Positions 17,731-26,327 of a DNA stretch of 64,000 nucleotides are shown in pieces. How positions within the stretch are numbered: position 1 is the first letter of the stretch; every line of letters begins with the position of its first letter. The stretch comes from Paracidovorax citrulli (GTDB lineage: Bacteria; Pseudomonadota; Gammaproteobacteria; Burkholderiales; Burkholderiaceae_C). The translations under genes and the position numbers were made by a program. Under the pieces are notes generated by a model, which did not search any database, had not been told where the DNA came from, and saw only the letters and a program-made list of their open reading frames with translations. The stretch is from assembly GCF_900100305.1 (NCBI RefSeq), contig NZ_FNEY01000017.1, forward strand, positions 36,782 through 100,781, given 5' to 3'.

Positions 17731-19203
17731 ATGACCTTTCCCATCATCGAACGCCTGGCCCGGGACGGCCGCCTGGATCGCCTCTTCATTGACGGCGGCT
17801 GGCGGCGGCCGGAGGGGACGTCCCGGGCGACCATTACCGATCCTTCCACGGAGCAGCCGCTGGCGGACATCGCGCTGGGCGACGCCCGGGACGCCGCGGC
17901 TGCGATCGCCGCAGCCCGGCGCGCCTTCCCGGCCTGGTCCGCGACCACGCCCCGGCAGCGCGCGGATCTCCTGGGCCGGCTGCATGCCCTGGTCCTGGAG
18001 CGCGCGGAATCGTTCGCCCAGGCGATCTCGCTGGAAATGGGATCCGCCATCGGCGTGGCGCGCGGCGCGCAGGTGCCGATTGCCGCGGAACACCTGCGCG
18101 TGGCCCGCGACCTGGCGGCCAGCTATCCCTTCGTCACCCACCGCGAGGGCACGGCCATCGTGCGCGAGGCCATCGGCGTCTGCGGCCTCATCACGCCCTG
18201 GAACTGGCCGCTCTACCAGATCACCGCCAAGGTGGGGCCGGCGCTGGCCGCGGGATGCACCGTGGTGCTCAAGCCCAGCGAACTGTCCCCGTTCAGCGCG
18301 ATGCTCTTCGCCGAGGCGGTGCAGGACGCCGGGATCCCCTCGGGGGTGTTCAATCTCGTCGCCGGCGAAGGCCCCGAGGTGGGGGCTGCGCTCGCGTCGC
18401 ATCCCGACGTGGACATGGTCTCGATCACCGGCTCCACGCGGGCCGGCGTCCTCGTGGCCCAGGCGGCCGCGCCGACGGTCAAGCGCGTGGCCCAGGAACT
18501 GGGCGGAAAGTCCCCCAATGTCATCCTTCCGGATGCCGATCTTTCCGTGGCCGTGCCGGCCGGCGTGGCGGCGGGCATGCGCAACGTGGGCCAGTCCTGC
18601 AGTGCCCCGACGCGCATGATCGTGCCGCGCGCCCGGCTGGCCGAGGCCGAGCGCCTCGCGGCCGAGGCCGTGTCGCGCATGGTCGTCGGGGATCCCCGTT
18701 CGGAGCGGACCACGCACGGCCCGGTGGCCAATCGGGCCCAGTTCCACCGCGTGCAGGAAATGATCGCCGCCGGCGTCGAGGAAGGCGCGCGCCTGGTCTG
18801 CGGCGGCCCCGGCCGTCCGGCGGGCCTGGAGCACGGCTTCTACGCCCGTCCGACCATCTTCTCCGACGTGCATCCGCGGATGCGGATCGCCCAGGAGGAA
18901 ATCTTCGGGCCGGTGCTCGTCCTCATTCCCTACGACACGGTCGATGAAGCCGTGGACATCGCCAACGACACGATCTACGGCCTGGGCGCCCACGTGCAGG
19001 GCGCCGATCCCGCGGCGGCCCGGGCGGTCGCGATGCGGATCCGGGCCGGGCAGGTGCACATCAACAACCCGGCCTGGAGCCCGCACGCCCCCTTCGGCGG
19101 CTACAAGCGCTCGGGCAACGGACGCGAATACGGCGTCGAGGGGCTCCACGAGTACCTCGAAACCAAAGCCATCCTGGGATGGGCCGGAGGCGCACCCGCA
19201 TGA
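17731..19203 (+). CDS. NAD(P)-dependent aldehyde dehydrogenase
   Basis: A 490-residue member of the aldehyde dehydrogenase superfamily, oxidising an aldehyde to its acid. Visible are the TPWNWPLYQITAKVGPALAAG cofactor strand, KPSELSP, ITGSTRAG, the general-base Glu in QELGGKSPNVI, the catalytic cysteine in VGQSCSAPTRM, and EEIFGPVL. The C-terminal YKRSGNGREYG motif is also kept. The ATG at 17731 gives normal length. The next gene, 71 bp on, encodes an FAD-dependent amine/amino-acid oxidase, so the pair probably oxidises an amine to an aldehyde and then to an acid, as in polyamine or amino-acid catabolism. The exact substrate is unknown. Confidence 0.93.
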   Translation: MTFPIIERLARDGRLDRLFIDGGWRRPEGTSRATITDPSTEQPLADIALGDARDAAAAIAAARRAFPAWSATTPRQRADLLGRLHALVLERAESFAQAISLEMGSAIGVARGAQVPIAAEHLRVARDLAASYPFVTHREGTAIVREAIGVCGLITPWNWPLYQITAKVGPALAAGCTVVLKPSELSPFSAMLFAEAVQDAGIPSGVFNLVAGEGPEVGAALASHPDVDMVSITGSTRAGVLVAQAAAPTVKRVAQELGGKSPNVILPDADLSVAVPAGVAAGMRNVGQSCSAPTRMIVPRARLAEAERLAAEAVSRMVVGDPRSERTTHGPVANRAQFHRVQEMIAAGVEEGARLVCGGPGRPAGLEHGFYARPTIFSDVHPRMRIAQEEIFGPVLVLIPYDTVDEAVDIANDTIYGLGAHVQGADPAAARAVAMRIRAGQVHINNPAWSPHAPFGGYKRSGNGREYGVEGLHEYLETKAILGWAGGAPA

Positions 19204-19274
19204 CCGCCGGCCTGCTGCCCCGGCGCCACGCGCCGTCCCTGCGTTCCGTCCTGACCGAAAAGCGAGATCCATCC

Positions 19275-20600
19275 ATGCAACAGCCGCTGCGCCTCATCGA
19301 AACGCCCTCCCCCTTGCCCACCAGTGCCGATGCCGTCGTGATCGGCGGAGGAATCATCGGCGTGTTCGCCGCCTACTATCTGGCCCGCAGGGGCATGTCG
19401 GTCGCGCTGGTCGAAAAGGGCGTCATCGGCGCCGAACAGTCCAGCCGCAACTGGGGCTGGTGCCGCCAGCAGAACCGGGACGCGCGCGAACTGCCCATGG
19501 CCACGAAAAGCCTGGAGCTCTGGGAACAGTTCGCCGCCGATTCCGGAGAGGACACGGGCTTCCGGCGCTGCGGCCTGTTCTACCTGAGCAACGACGAAGC
19601 CGAACTCGACCGCTGGGCCCGCTGGGGCGTCTTCGCGAAATCCGCCGGCGTCACCACTCACATGTTGAGCGCCGAGGAAGCCACGCGGCGCGGCAGCGCG
19701 ACGGGCCGCCCCTGGAAGGGCGGCGTGCTCTCTCCCAGCGACGGCACTGCCGATCCCGCCAAGGCCGCTCCGGCCGCCGCCACCGCATTCATGAAGCTCG
19801 GAGGTACCGTGCACCAGAACTGCGCGGCCCGGGGCATCGAGCTGCAGGGCGGGCGCGTCAGCGGCGTGGTCACCGAGGCCGGAACCATCCGGACCCGCAC
19901 CGCCATCTATGCCGGGGGCGCATGGGCGTCCTCGTTCTGCCGCCAATTGGGAATCCGCTTTCCCCAGGCTACGGTCCGCCAGTCCATCGTGCGCGTTTCG
20001 GCGGTCGCCGAGGCGCTGCCCGACACACTGCACACGGCGGGCGTGTCCCTCACCCGCCGCAGCGACGGCAGCTATACGCTGGCCATCAGCGGGCGCGGCC
20101 GGGTGGATCCCACGCCGCAGTTGCTGCGCTTCGCGCCGCAATTCGTGCCGATGTTCGCCAAGCGCTGGCGCAACGTGTTCCCCGGTGGCCTGGAGGGCAT
20201 CCGGAGCGGCCACGAAACGCTGAGCCGCTGGCGCCTGGATGCGCCGACGCCGATGGAGCGCATCCGCGTGCTTGATCCGAAGGCGGATCCTGCGGCCGTC
20301 CGGGAAACCCACCGCCGGGCCGTCGCCCTGCTGCCCGCGCTGCGGGAGGCGCGCATCGCCAACGCCTGGGCCGGTTACGTGGACAGCACGCCCGACGGCG
20401 TGCCGGGCATCGGCGAGGTGCAGGGCATCCCCGGGTTCATCCTGGCCGCGGGGTTCTCGGGCCACGGCTTCGGCATCGGGCCGGGGGCGGGCCACCTGAT
20501 CGCCGACCTCGCCAGCGGCGACACGCCCCTCTTCGATCCCCGCCCCTACGACCCCGAGCGGTTCAGGCACTCGGCGTGGGGCAAGGTCGCGGACTTCTAG
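19275..20600 (+). CDS. FAD-dependent oxidoreductase (D-amino-acid oxidase fold)
   Basis: A 441-residue flavoenzyme. The dinucleotide loop VIGGGIIGVFAAYYLARRG starts near residue 23; a SSRNWGWCRQQNRD segment follows, and the FAD-closing motif GFSGHGFGIGPGAGHLIADL lies near the C-terminus, as in the DAO/DadA/PuuB group. Such enzymes oxidise amines or amino acids. It is co-directional with an aldehyde dehydrogenase 71 bp upstream, which fits a two-step amine catabolic route. The ATG at 19275 is chosen over upstream in-frame codons that overlap the dehydrogenase. It faces the convergent TonB-receptor gene with 21 bp between the stops. Confidence 0.9.
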   Translation: MQQPLRLIETPSPLPTSADAVVIGGGIIGVFAAYYLARRGMSVALVEKGVIGAEQSSRNWGWCRQQNRDARELPMATKSLELWEQFAADSGEDTGFRRCGLFYLSNDEAELDRWARWGVFAKSAGVTTHMLSAEEATRRGSATGRPWKGGVLSPSDGTADPAKAAPAAATAFMKLGGTVHQNCAARGIELQGGRVSGVVTEAGTIRTRTAIYAGGAWASSFCRQLGIRFPQATVRQSIVRVSAVAEALPDTLHTAGVSLTRRSDGSYTLAISGRGRVDPTPQLLRFAPQFVPMFAKRWRNVFPGGLEGIRSGHETLSRWRLDAPTPMERIRVLDPKADPAAVRETHRRAVALLPALREARIANAWAGYVDSTPDGVPGIGEVQGIPGFILAAGFSGHGFGIGPGAGHLIADLASGDTPLFDPRPYDPERFRHSAWGKVADF

Positions 20601-20621
20601 GCCGCAGGGCGGCCCGACGCG

Positions 20622-22763
20622 TCAGAAGTCCACCTTCACCCCCACCTTCAGGCTGCGCCCTGGCAACGGCGCTTTCGGGAACGCCGTGGTCGTCAGGATC
20701 GATGTCGGGCTGTAGGCCAGCTTGTCCGTGATGTTGTCCAGCCGTGCGTACCACAGCGCGGTGCTGCGGGTGCCGCCGAACTGCCACTGCGTGCGGTAGC
20801 CGAGCGAGGCGTTCCACAGCGTGTAGGCGCCGGTCGCGCGCGTGCCGTCGTCGGGCACGCGGTCCTGGGCGGCCAGGTAGTCGAAACCGAGCCCTGCGCG
20901 CCAGGGGCCGCTGGCCCACAGCAGCGTGCTGCCCAGGCGCAGGGGCGCGATGCGCGGCAGCGGCTGGCCGGTATCGCGGTTGGTGGCGCGCACGATGTCG
21001 CCGCGCAGCTGCAGGTCCAGCGTGGAGCCGTCGCCGAGCAGGCGGGACGCCGGGGCCACCACCCCGCTTTCACCCACCAGCCGCACGCTGCCGCTGGCCT
21101 CCAGGCCGTGGAAGCGCGCGCGCACGCCCTGGTAGCGGTACTCGGGCAGCGCGCCGTCCGTTCCGGCCGGCACCACGTCGCCCTCCTCCGAGCGCAGCAG
21201 CCCGGTGGGCGCCAGGCCGATGTAGTTGGAGAACTGGCTCAGGAAGGCCGTGGCGGCGAAGCGGTTGGGGCCGCTCTTCCACGCAGCTCCCACGTCCACG
21301 CTGGTGGCCTTTTCCAGGCCCAGCCCCGGATCGCCCGTCTCCCAGGCCCCCGTGGCCACGTGCGGGCCGTTGGCGAACAGTTCATAGTCCTTGGGCGCGC
21401 GCTGGGTGTACGACAGGTTGGAAGTGAGCTGCCAGGCGGGCGTGAGGTTGAACAGCGCGCCCACGGCGGCGCTGTGCGGGTGGAAATCGTGCTTGCCGAC
21501 GGCGAAGCGGTCCACTTCCGGGCTGCCGAAGGACTCGACCGTGTCGCGCTCCGCGCGGGCGCCGAAGGTCAGCTTGCCCCAGTCCATGCCCAGCTCTTCG
21601 TGCAGGAACAGCGCGGTGCTGCGGCTGCGGCTGCGGGGCGCGAAAGCCTCCTCGCCCTCGGCCGAGAATCGGGTTGCCTCGGCCTGAAGGCCGATGACGC
21701 CCTGCAGCCGGCCGATGGGTGCGTGCCGCGCCTCCACCCGCAGGTCGTTGCCACCGTTGCGGAAGGTGGTGCCGGGCTCGCCGCCTTCGTATTCGGTGTG
21801 GCGGTAGTCCGTGTGGCTGGCCTGCACGCGCACGCTTTGCAGCGGGCCCGCGCCGAGACGCCACAGTCCGTCCAGCGCATAGCGGTTGGAACGCATGCCG
21901 ATCGTCACGTCGTCCTCGGCCACGGTGCCGTAGTCGCTGCGGTAGGTAGTGGCCGACAGGCCCAGGTAGCCCTGGTCGAAGAACGCCGTCCCGCCCACGG
22001 CGCCGCCGCGCGTGTGGCTGGCGGAGTTGCAGATGCGCCGTGCCAGGCCGGGAGAGCCGGGCTTCGAGCAGGCCAGGTCGATGGGCACGCGCACATCGTC
22101 CGTATTGCGGTCGAACACGTCGGCATGCAGGGCGAAGCGGTCGTTGCCGCCCTCCACCATCGCCGCGCCCGCGCGTTCTCCATTGCCGGTGGCGGCCGAG
22201 GCTTCGGCCTTGCCGTCCACACCGTTCAACGGCTCGCGCGGGATGCGGTTGTCGATGACGTTCACGACGCCCCCCACCGCGCTGCCGCCATAGAGCAGCG
22301 CCGCCGGGCCGCGCAGCACCTCGATGCGTTCGGTGGTCAGGGCCTCGGTGGGCACGGCATGGTCGAAGCTCAGCGCCGATGCGTCCAGCGTGGCGCCGCT
22401 GTTCTGCAGCACGCGGATGCGGTCGCCGTCCAGCCCGCGGATGATGGGCCGGCTGGCGTTGGGGCCGAAGTAGGTGCTGCTGACGCCCGGCATGCCGTCC
22501 AGCGTCTGGCCGAGGGTCGATTCGGTGCGCAGGGTGAGGTCGTCGCCGGACAGCTGGGCGGCGGGGACGACCACCGTGTCGGCTCCCAGCGGATTGCCGG
22601 TGACGGTCACCTCGGGCAGGCGCGCCCGGGGCGCGGCGGAGGCGGCGTCTGCGGCCGTTTGCGCGCGGGTACCGGAGGCTGCCAGCAGCAGCACGGCACA
22701 GGCGAGCGGATGCAGCGCTGCGCGGCCGGAACGGCCCGGGAAGGAAAAAGCGATGGGATTCAT
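20622..22763 (-). CDS. TonB-dependent outer-membrane receptor, ZnuD-like
   Basis: A 713-residue outer-membrane receptor: signal peptide (to about SGTRAQ), plug domain (LPEVTVTGNPLG, GQTLDGMPGVSSTYFGPNASRP, IIRGLDGDRIRVLQ, ERIEVLRGPAALLYGGSAVGGVVNVID), then a 22-strand barrel ending in a C-terminal aromatic residue (VGVKVDF). The text SRPIIRGLDGDRIRVLQNS resembles zinc receptors of the ZnuD type. His-rich and Asp/Glu loops occur (EGGEPGTTF, FHPHSAAV). It closes the minus-strand Zur-led locus, so zinc or a zinc complex is the likely substrate. The leader upstream holds a long hairpin and no clear ribosome site. Confidence 0.88.
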   Translation of the reverse strand: MNPIAFSFPGRSGRAALHPLACAVLLLAASGTRAQTAADAASAAPRARLPEVTVTGNPLGADTVVVPAAQLSGDDLTLRTESTLGQTLDGMPGVSSTYFGPNASRPIIRGLDGDRIRVLQNSGATLDASALSFDHAVPTEALTTERIEVLRGPAALLYGGSAVGGVVNVIDNRIPREPLNGVDGKAEASAATGNGERAGAAMVEGGNDRFALHADVFDRNTDDVRVPIDLACSKPGSPGLARRICNSASHTRGGAVGGTAFFDQGYLGLSATTYRSDYGTVAEDDVTIGMRSNRYALDGLWRLGAGPLQSVRVQASHTDYRHTEYEGGEPGTTFRNGGNDLRVEARHAPIGRLQGVIGLQAEATRFSAEGEEAFAPRSRSRSTALFLHEELGMDWGKLTFGARAERDTVESFGSPEVDRFAVGKHDFHPHSAAVGALFNLTPAWQLTSNLSYTQRAPKDYELFANGPHVATGAWETGDPGLGLEKATSVDVGAAWKSGPNRFAATAFLSQFSNYIGLAPTGLLRSEEGDVVPAGTDGALPEYRYQGVRARFHGLEASGSVRLVGESGVVAPASRLLGDGSTLDLQLRGDIVRATNRDTGQPLPRIAPLRLGSTLLWASGPWRAGLGFDYLAAQDRVPDDGTRATGAYTLWNASLGYRTQWQFGGTRSTALWYARLDNITDKLAYSPTSILTTTAFPKAPLPGRSLKVGVKVDF

Positions 22764-22802
22764 GGCGGACGAAAAAGGGAGAAAGGGAACACGGCGCACG
22801 CG

Positions 22803-22843
22803 CGTGGCGCCCGCATGCCCGGTGCAGACATGCAGGCGCCACG
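22803..22843 (-). promoter_or_regulatory. long hairpin in the leader of the TonB receptor gene
   Basis: CGTGGCGCC pairs perfectly with GGCGCCACG (9 bp). After one C/A mismatch an inner GCATG/CATGC stem adds 5 bp around an 11-base loop. It lies 40 bases before the receptor ATG and 55 bases after the end of the upstream gene. It could be a terminator, a processing site or a leader regulator. Confidence 0.5.
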
Positions 22844-22897
22844 GCGGGCGAAAAGAAGGAACCGCTGCGCCCTGACGGGTCGTGCGGAAGGGCCGGA

Positions 22898-23404
22898 TCA
22901 GGCCGCGCGGGAATGCGGCGGCGCGCGGGCCAGGAAGGCGCGCTGCGGGCGCGCGCCCACGCCCGTCGCGGGCAGGTCATCGGGTGCCGGCGATACCACC
23001 GGCATCGCCACCGGCAACAACGCCGGCAGCAGGGCCGCCCCGAAGATCGACTGGTCGAGCAGGTGGCAGTCGCTGTCCGCATGGTGCGAGAACAGCGCCT
23101 GCAGCAGGCCCGCCTCGTGGCCATGCGAAAGCGGATCGAGGCCGGCACCGGATGCCGCCCCCGCCTCGGTACCCGCGATGGAGGCACCGCCTGCCACGGC
23201 GGCACCGGCACTGGCTCCCTGCAGCACCATGGTCGCCACCGGTCCGTGCACCACCTGATGCAAACGGCCCAGCGCCGGAGAAAATACCAGGGCCGCCGCC
23301 AGCCACATCCATAGCGCGAACGCGCGGCCGCGCATCCGCCGGGTGCCTGCCGGTGGCAGCGCGCCCCTGGAGCAGCGGCGGATCATGGCGGCGGGCCGGG
23401 TCAC
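22898..23404 (-). CDS. DUF2946-like His-rich membrane-anchored protein
   Basis: A 168-residue protein. One membrane segment (FALWMWLAAALVFSPALG) is followed by LHQVVHG and, further on, a His/Asp/Cys cluster (SHGHEAG, LFSHHADSDCHLLDQS) that looks made for metal binding. A second hydrophobic stretch (ALLPALLPVAMPVVS) is near the C-terminus. This matches the general plan of DUF2946 proteins, which often sit beside TonB receptors or metal genes. The GTG start overlaps the stop of the upstream gene (GTGA); an ATG six codons later is an alternative. The location suggests a periplasmic zinc-binding helper between the ABC system and the receptor. Confidence 0.6.
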   Translation of the reverse strand: MTRPAAMIRRCSRGALPPAGTRRMRGRAFALWMWLAAALVFSPALGRLHQVVHGPVATMVLQGASAGAAVAGGASIAGTEAGAASGAGLDPLSHGHEAGLLQALFSHHADSDCHLLDQSIFGAALLPALLPVAMPVVSPAPDDLPATGVGARPQRAFLARAPPHSRAA

Positions 23405-23982
23405 TTCACGGGCTCGGCGTTGACCATGCGGTAGAACAGGCCGTACTCGTCATTGCCCAGCGTCTTGAATTCGCCCTGCACCACGATGGGTTCCAGCGAA
23501 TACGGCACGCCGACGGAGGCCTTCACCTCCACCATGCTCTCCGGCCCGCCGGGAATGCAGAACGCGCAGGTCAGCGGCACGGACGTCAGCAGGAAATGGC
23601 GCTGCAGCGGGCGCGTGTCCATGGGCACCATGAAGCCCTGCAGGCGCTGCACCTTGCCGTCCAGTGCCTTCTGCTCGGCATTGAAGACCGGCGCGATGCG
23701 CGTCTTCAGGGTCTTCTTGGTGAGGTTTGTGAGCGTGGACCAGGGCACGACGTCGTCGCGCCGCGGCAGCGGCTTGATCGGGCTCTGCGGGCTGTGGTAG
23801 CCGGGCCCGGAGCCGGCCGGGAGCCCCCCGGGGCCGGGAGGGCCGCCAGCGGGAGCCCCGAGCGGCGACGACAGCACGGGACCGCCCGCGCCCTCTCCGC
23901 CGGGGGCCGGTGCGGTCCCCTGCGCGGCCAGGGCGCCCGTGCATGCCAGGGCACAGGCGAGGAACGGGAGCGGGAATTTCAT
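23401..23982 (-). CDS. DUF3299 family exported protein
   Basis: A 193-residue exported protein with signal peptide MKFPLPFLACALACTGALA and a Gly/Pro-rich linker of about 50 residues. The DUF3299 domain follows: VPWSTLTNLTKK, FNAEQKALDGKVQRLQGFMVPMD, the RHFLLTSVPLTCAFCIPGGPESMV motif with two cysteines, and VVQGEFKTLGNDEYGLFYRM. The role of the family is unknown, but a DUF3299 gene forms part of the Zur-regulated ABC locus of Pseudomonas aeruginosa (PA4063-PA4066), which has the same gene types as this locus. An ATG three codons upstream (23991) is also possible. The stop overlaps the next start. Confidence 0.85.
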   Translation of the reverse strand: MKFPLPFLACALACTGALAAQGTAPAPGGEGAGGPVLSSPLGAPAGGPPGPGGLPAGSGPGYHSPQSPIKPLPRRDDVVPWSTLTNLTKKTLKTRIAPVFNAEQKALDGKVQRLQGFMVPMDTRPLQRHFLLTSVPLTCAFCIPGGPESMVEVKASVGVPYSLEPIVVQGEFKTLGNDEYGLFYRMVNAEPVK

Positions 23983-24042
23983 CGGATACACGGTGTTCGC
24001 GGGGAGATCATCGCATGCGGCACCGGCCCGAGGCCGGCGCGC

Positions 24043-24324
24043 TCAATGCTGGTGCTTCATTCCGCAGAACTTGCCGATGGCCAGACCCTTGCAGGTGGCC
24101 TGGAGTTCCTTCACGCACTGGTCGTGTCCCTTGCCCGCCTCGAGGCACTTGGCGGCGGCCTCGTGCGCCGCGGCCATGGCCCGGTGGCGCTGGATGTCGG
24201 CCTGGACTTCCTTGTCGCCGTGCGCATGTTCTTTGGCGTCCTGGGCGTGGGCGGACAGTGCGGCCAGGGCCAGCAGCGGCGCGCAGGCCAGGGCGGTGGC
24301 GGCGGATCGGAAAGTACGGTACAT
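24043..24324 (-). CDS. small His/Cys-rich periplasmic protein of the zinc locus
   Basis: A 93-residue protein with a signal peptide (MYRTFRSAATALACAPLLALAALSAHA). The mature chain of about 66 residues is helical and metal-friendly: EHAHGDKE, IQRHRAMAAAHEAAAKCLEAGKGHDQC, ATCKGL, FCGMKHQH. Four cysteines and many histidines, with CxxxxxxxxxxC spacing, suggest either two disulfides of a helical hairpin or zinc binding. AGGAA precedes the start. Its place after the FtsX-type permease mirrors PA4063 in the P. aeruginosa Zur locus (general knowledge; homology not tested). A periplasmic zinc carrier or sensor is a reasonable guess. Confidence 0.7.
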   Translation of the reverse strand: MYRTFRSAATALACAPLLALAALSAHAQDAKEHAHGDKEVQADIQRHRAMAAAHEAAAKCLEAGKGHDQCVKELQATCKGLAIGKFCGMKHQH

Positions 24325-24378
24325 GGAGGTTCCTTTCGAACAATGAAAAACAAAAAAAGCGTCAACGGACTGCGGAGT

Positions 24379-25647
24379 TCATTGCCGCCCCAGCAGTTCG
24401 CCCGCATCGACGCGGTAGGCCTGCAGGGCCGGCAGCAAGGCGGCCAGCACGGCCAGCGCCGCGGCAAGCGCGGGAACGGCCCATTCCCCGGGCAGCCAGA
24501 CCCAGCCGGTCACGGGCATGGCATTGCGCGCGGCCAGCAGGCGCCCCACCCCTTCGGCCAGCAGGTGCCCGCAGGCCAGGCCCAGCAGCGATGCGATCAG
24601 GGCGAGCCACAGCGCCTCGCACAGCAGCAGCCCCCCCACGCGGGCCGGCGGAGTGCCCAGCATGCGCAGCATCGCGAGGTCGGCACGGCGCTCGCGCACC
24701 GCGTTCCACAGCGCGATGAACACGCTCAGCGCGGCCACGCCCAGCAGCACGCCGCCAAAGGCGCGCAGCACGTCGGCCCCCACGCCCAGCAGGCCCACGA
24801 GCCGGGTGACCTCGACCGCAGGCGACGCGGCCTGCATGGGCGTGCCGCTGTTGATGGCCCGCGGCAGCGTCACCGCCGCCAAGGGGCTGCGGTAGCGCAC
24901 CAGGGCCAGCGTGACCTCGCGCTCCTGGCGCAGCACCTCCAGGTCGTCCGGGTCGTCGGCCTGTGCGGATTCATGCACCTTCCACACCGATTCCGTGGCG
25001 GTGAGCACCAGCCGGTCGAGCACGCAGCCGCACGGCTGCAGCACGCCCACCACCGTATAGGGATTGTCGCCATGCGCCTCCCCTCCCGGCGCCAGGCCGT
25101 GCGTGCCGACGAAGGACTGCCCCAGCAGCCCGCCCGCCCCGCCGCCGAGGGCGCGTCCGGCATCACCGGCAGCGCGCCGCATCGCCCCTGCCACGGTGGC
25201 GCCCAGCACGGCCTCCATGGGCCGGTTCCAGACGCGTCCGGCCGCCCATGCGGCGCCATAATGGGCGGGATACTCCGGCGTGGTCCCGACGATGCGGTAG
25301 CCGGCGAAGCTGTCGCCCAGGCTGAGGGGAATCGCCTGCGCCACGAGCGGATTGCGCTGCAGGGCCTCGAAATCCTGCAGCGCGATGTTGCCGGGCGGCA
25401 CGTCGATATGGAAGACGCCCGCCAGGATCAGCTGCAGCGGGCTGCCCTTGGCGCCGACCACCAGATCGATTCCCTGCACGTCGCGCTCGAAGCCGCGGTC
25501 CACCTGCTCGGACACCAGCAGCACCAGCACCACGGCGGCCAGCCCGAGTGTCAGCAGCAGCAGGTTGAGCGCCGATGCCAGCGGGCGCGACCAGAGATAC
25601 CGCCACGACAGCCGCAGGAGTTCGCCGAAGCGGGCCGGCGCACTCAT
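24379..25647 (-). CDS. ABC transporter permease, FtsX/MacB type
   Basis: A 422-residue permease with four membrane segments: one near the N-terminus (LNLLLLTLGLAAVVLVLLVS) and three in the last third (VLRAFGGVLLGVAALSVFIALWNAV, LLLCEALWLALIASLLGLACGHLL, WAVPALAAALAVLAALLPAL). A large periplasmic domain lies between, beginning GIDLVVGAKGSPLQLIL. The motif RRADLAMLRMLGTPPARV is the FtsX signature coupling to the ATPase. Such systems move lipoproteins or peptides, or act as mechanotransmitters, rather than classic importers. The start overlaps the ATPase stop (ATGA). Being between zur and metal-binding genes, it probably serves zinc-starvation envelope functions. Confidence 0.9.
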   Translation of the reverse strand: MSAPARFGELLRLSWRYLWSRPLASALNLLLLTLGLAAVVLVLLVSEQVDRGFERDVQGIDLVVGAKGSPLQLILAGVFHIDVPPGNIALQDFEALQRNPLVAQAIPLSLGDSFAGYRIVGTTPEYPAHYGAAWAAGRVWNRPMEAVLGATVAGAMRRAAGDAGRALGGGAGGLLGQSFVGTHGLAPGGEAHGDNPYTVVGVLQPCGCVLDRLVLTATESVWKVHESAQADDPDDLEVLRQEREVTLALVRYRSPLAAVTLPRAINSGTPMQAASPAVEVTRLVGLLGVGADVLRAFGGVLLGVAALSVFIALWNAVRERRADLAMLRMLGTPPARVGGLLLCEALWLALIASLLGLACGHLLAEGVGRLLAARNAMPVTGWVWLPGEWAVPALAAALAVLAALLPALQAYRVDAGELLGRQ

Positions 25648-26327
25648 GACCCGGCCTCCACGGCCCGGGGCCGCGCCGGCCGCTCCAGCGACACCGTGAC
25701 GGCCCGGGGCGCGAGCGCGTCGATCGTGCGGCGGTCGTGCGTGGCGACCACCAGCGTGGCCCCGCAGCCGGCAGCGCTACCGGCCAGCAGCGCCAGCGCC
25801 GCGGCGGCGGCCTCGTCGTCCAGGCTGGCGGTGGGCTCGTCGGCCAGCAGAACGCGCGGCGACAGCAGCACGGCGCGCGCCAGCGCCACCCGCTGGGCCT
25901 GGCCACCGGAGAGCTGGTGAGGATGGCGCCGGGCCAGCGCGCCGAGGTCCAGGCGGTCCAGCACCGCGGCGATCGCCCGGTCGTCCCGGGGCAGCCCGGC
26001 CGCGAAGAAGGCCAGCGCGAGGTTCTCGGCGACGGTGAGCGCAGGCGACAGATGCAGTGCCTGCGGCAGGAAGCCGACGGCGCGCGCGCGCCACGTGTCG
26101 CGCGCGGCTTGGCCGGGCCGTGCCTCTCCGGCCAGATCCCGGCCCGCCACCACCAGCGTGCCCGCCGATGCCGAGCGCAGGCCGGCGGTCAGGGCCAGCC
26201 AGGTGGATTTTCCGGAGCCCGAAGGCCCGCGCAGCAGCAGGCAGCCGCCCTGGGGCAGGTCCACGTCGGGGAAACGCAGGAACGGGCCGCCGGGATGGGC
26301 GAACTCCAGCCCTCGGGACCGGATCAT
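25644..26327 (-). CDS. ABC transporter ATP-binding protein (LolD/MacB type)
   Basis: A 227-residue ATPase that energises the FtsX-type permease. It has Walker A GPSGSGKST (about residues 36-44), the Q-loop FLPQALHLSP, signature LSGGQAQRVALARA, Walker B VLLADEPTASLD and switch ATHD. The start at 26327 overlaps the zur stop (ATGA), and its own stop overlaps the permease start (ATGA), so the three genes are translated in series. Confidence 0.93.
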   Translation of the reverse strand: MIRSRGLEFAHPGGPFLRFPDVDLPQGGCLLLRGPSGSGKSTWLALTAGLRSASAGTLVVAGRDLAGEARPGQAARDTWRARAVGFLPQALHLSPALTVAENLALAFFAAGLPRDDRAIAAVLDRLDLGALARRHPHQLSGGQAQRVALARAVLLSPRVLLADEPTASLDDEAAAAALALLAGSAAGCGATLVVATHDRRTIDALAPRAVTVSLERPARPRAVEAGS

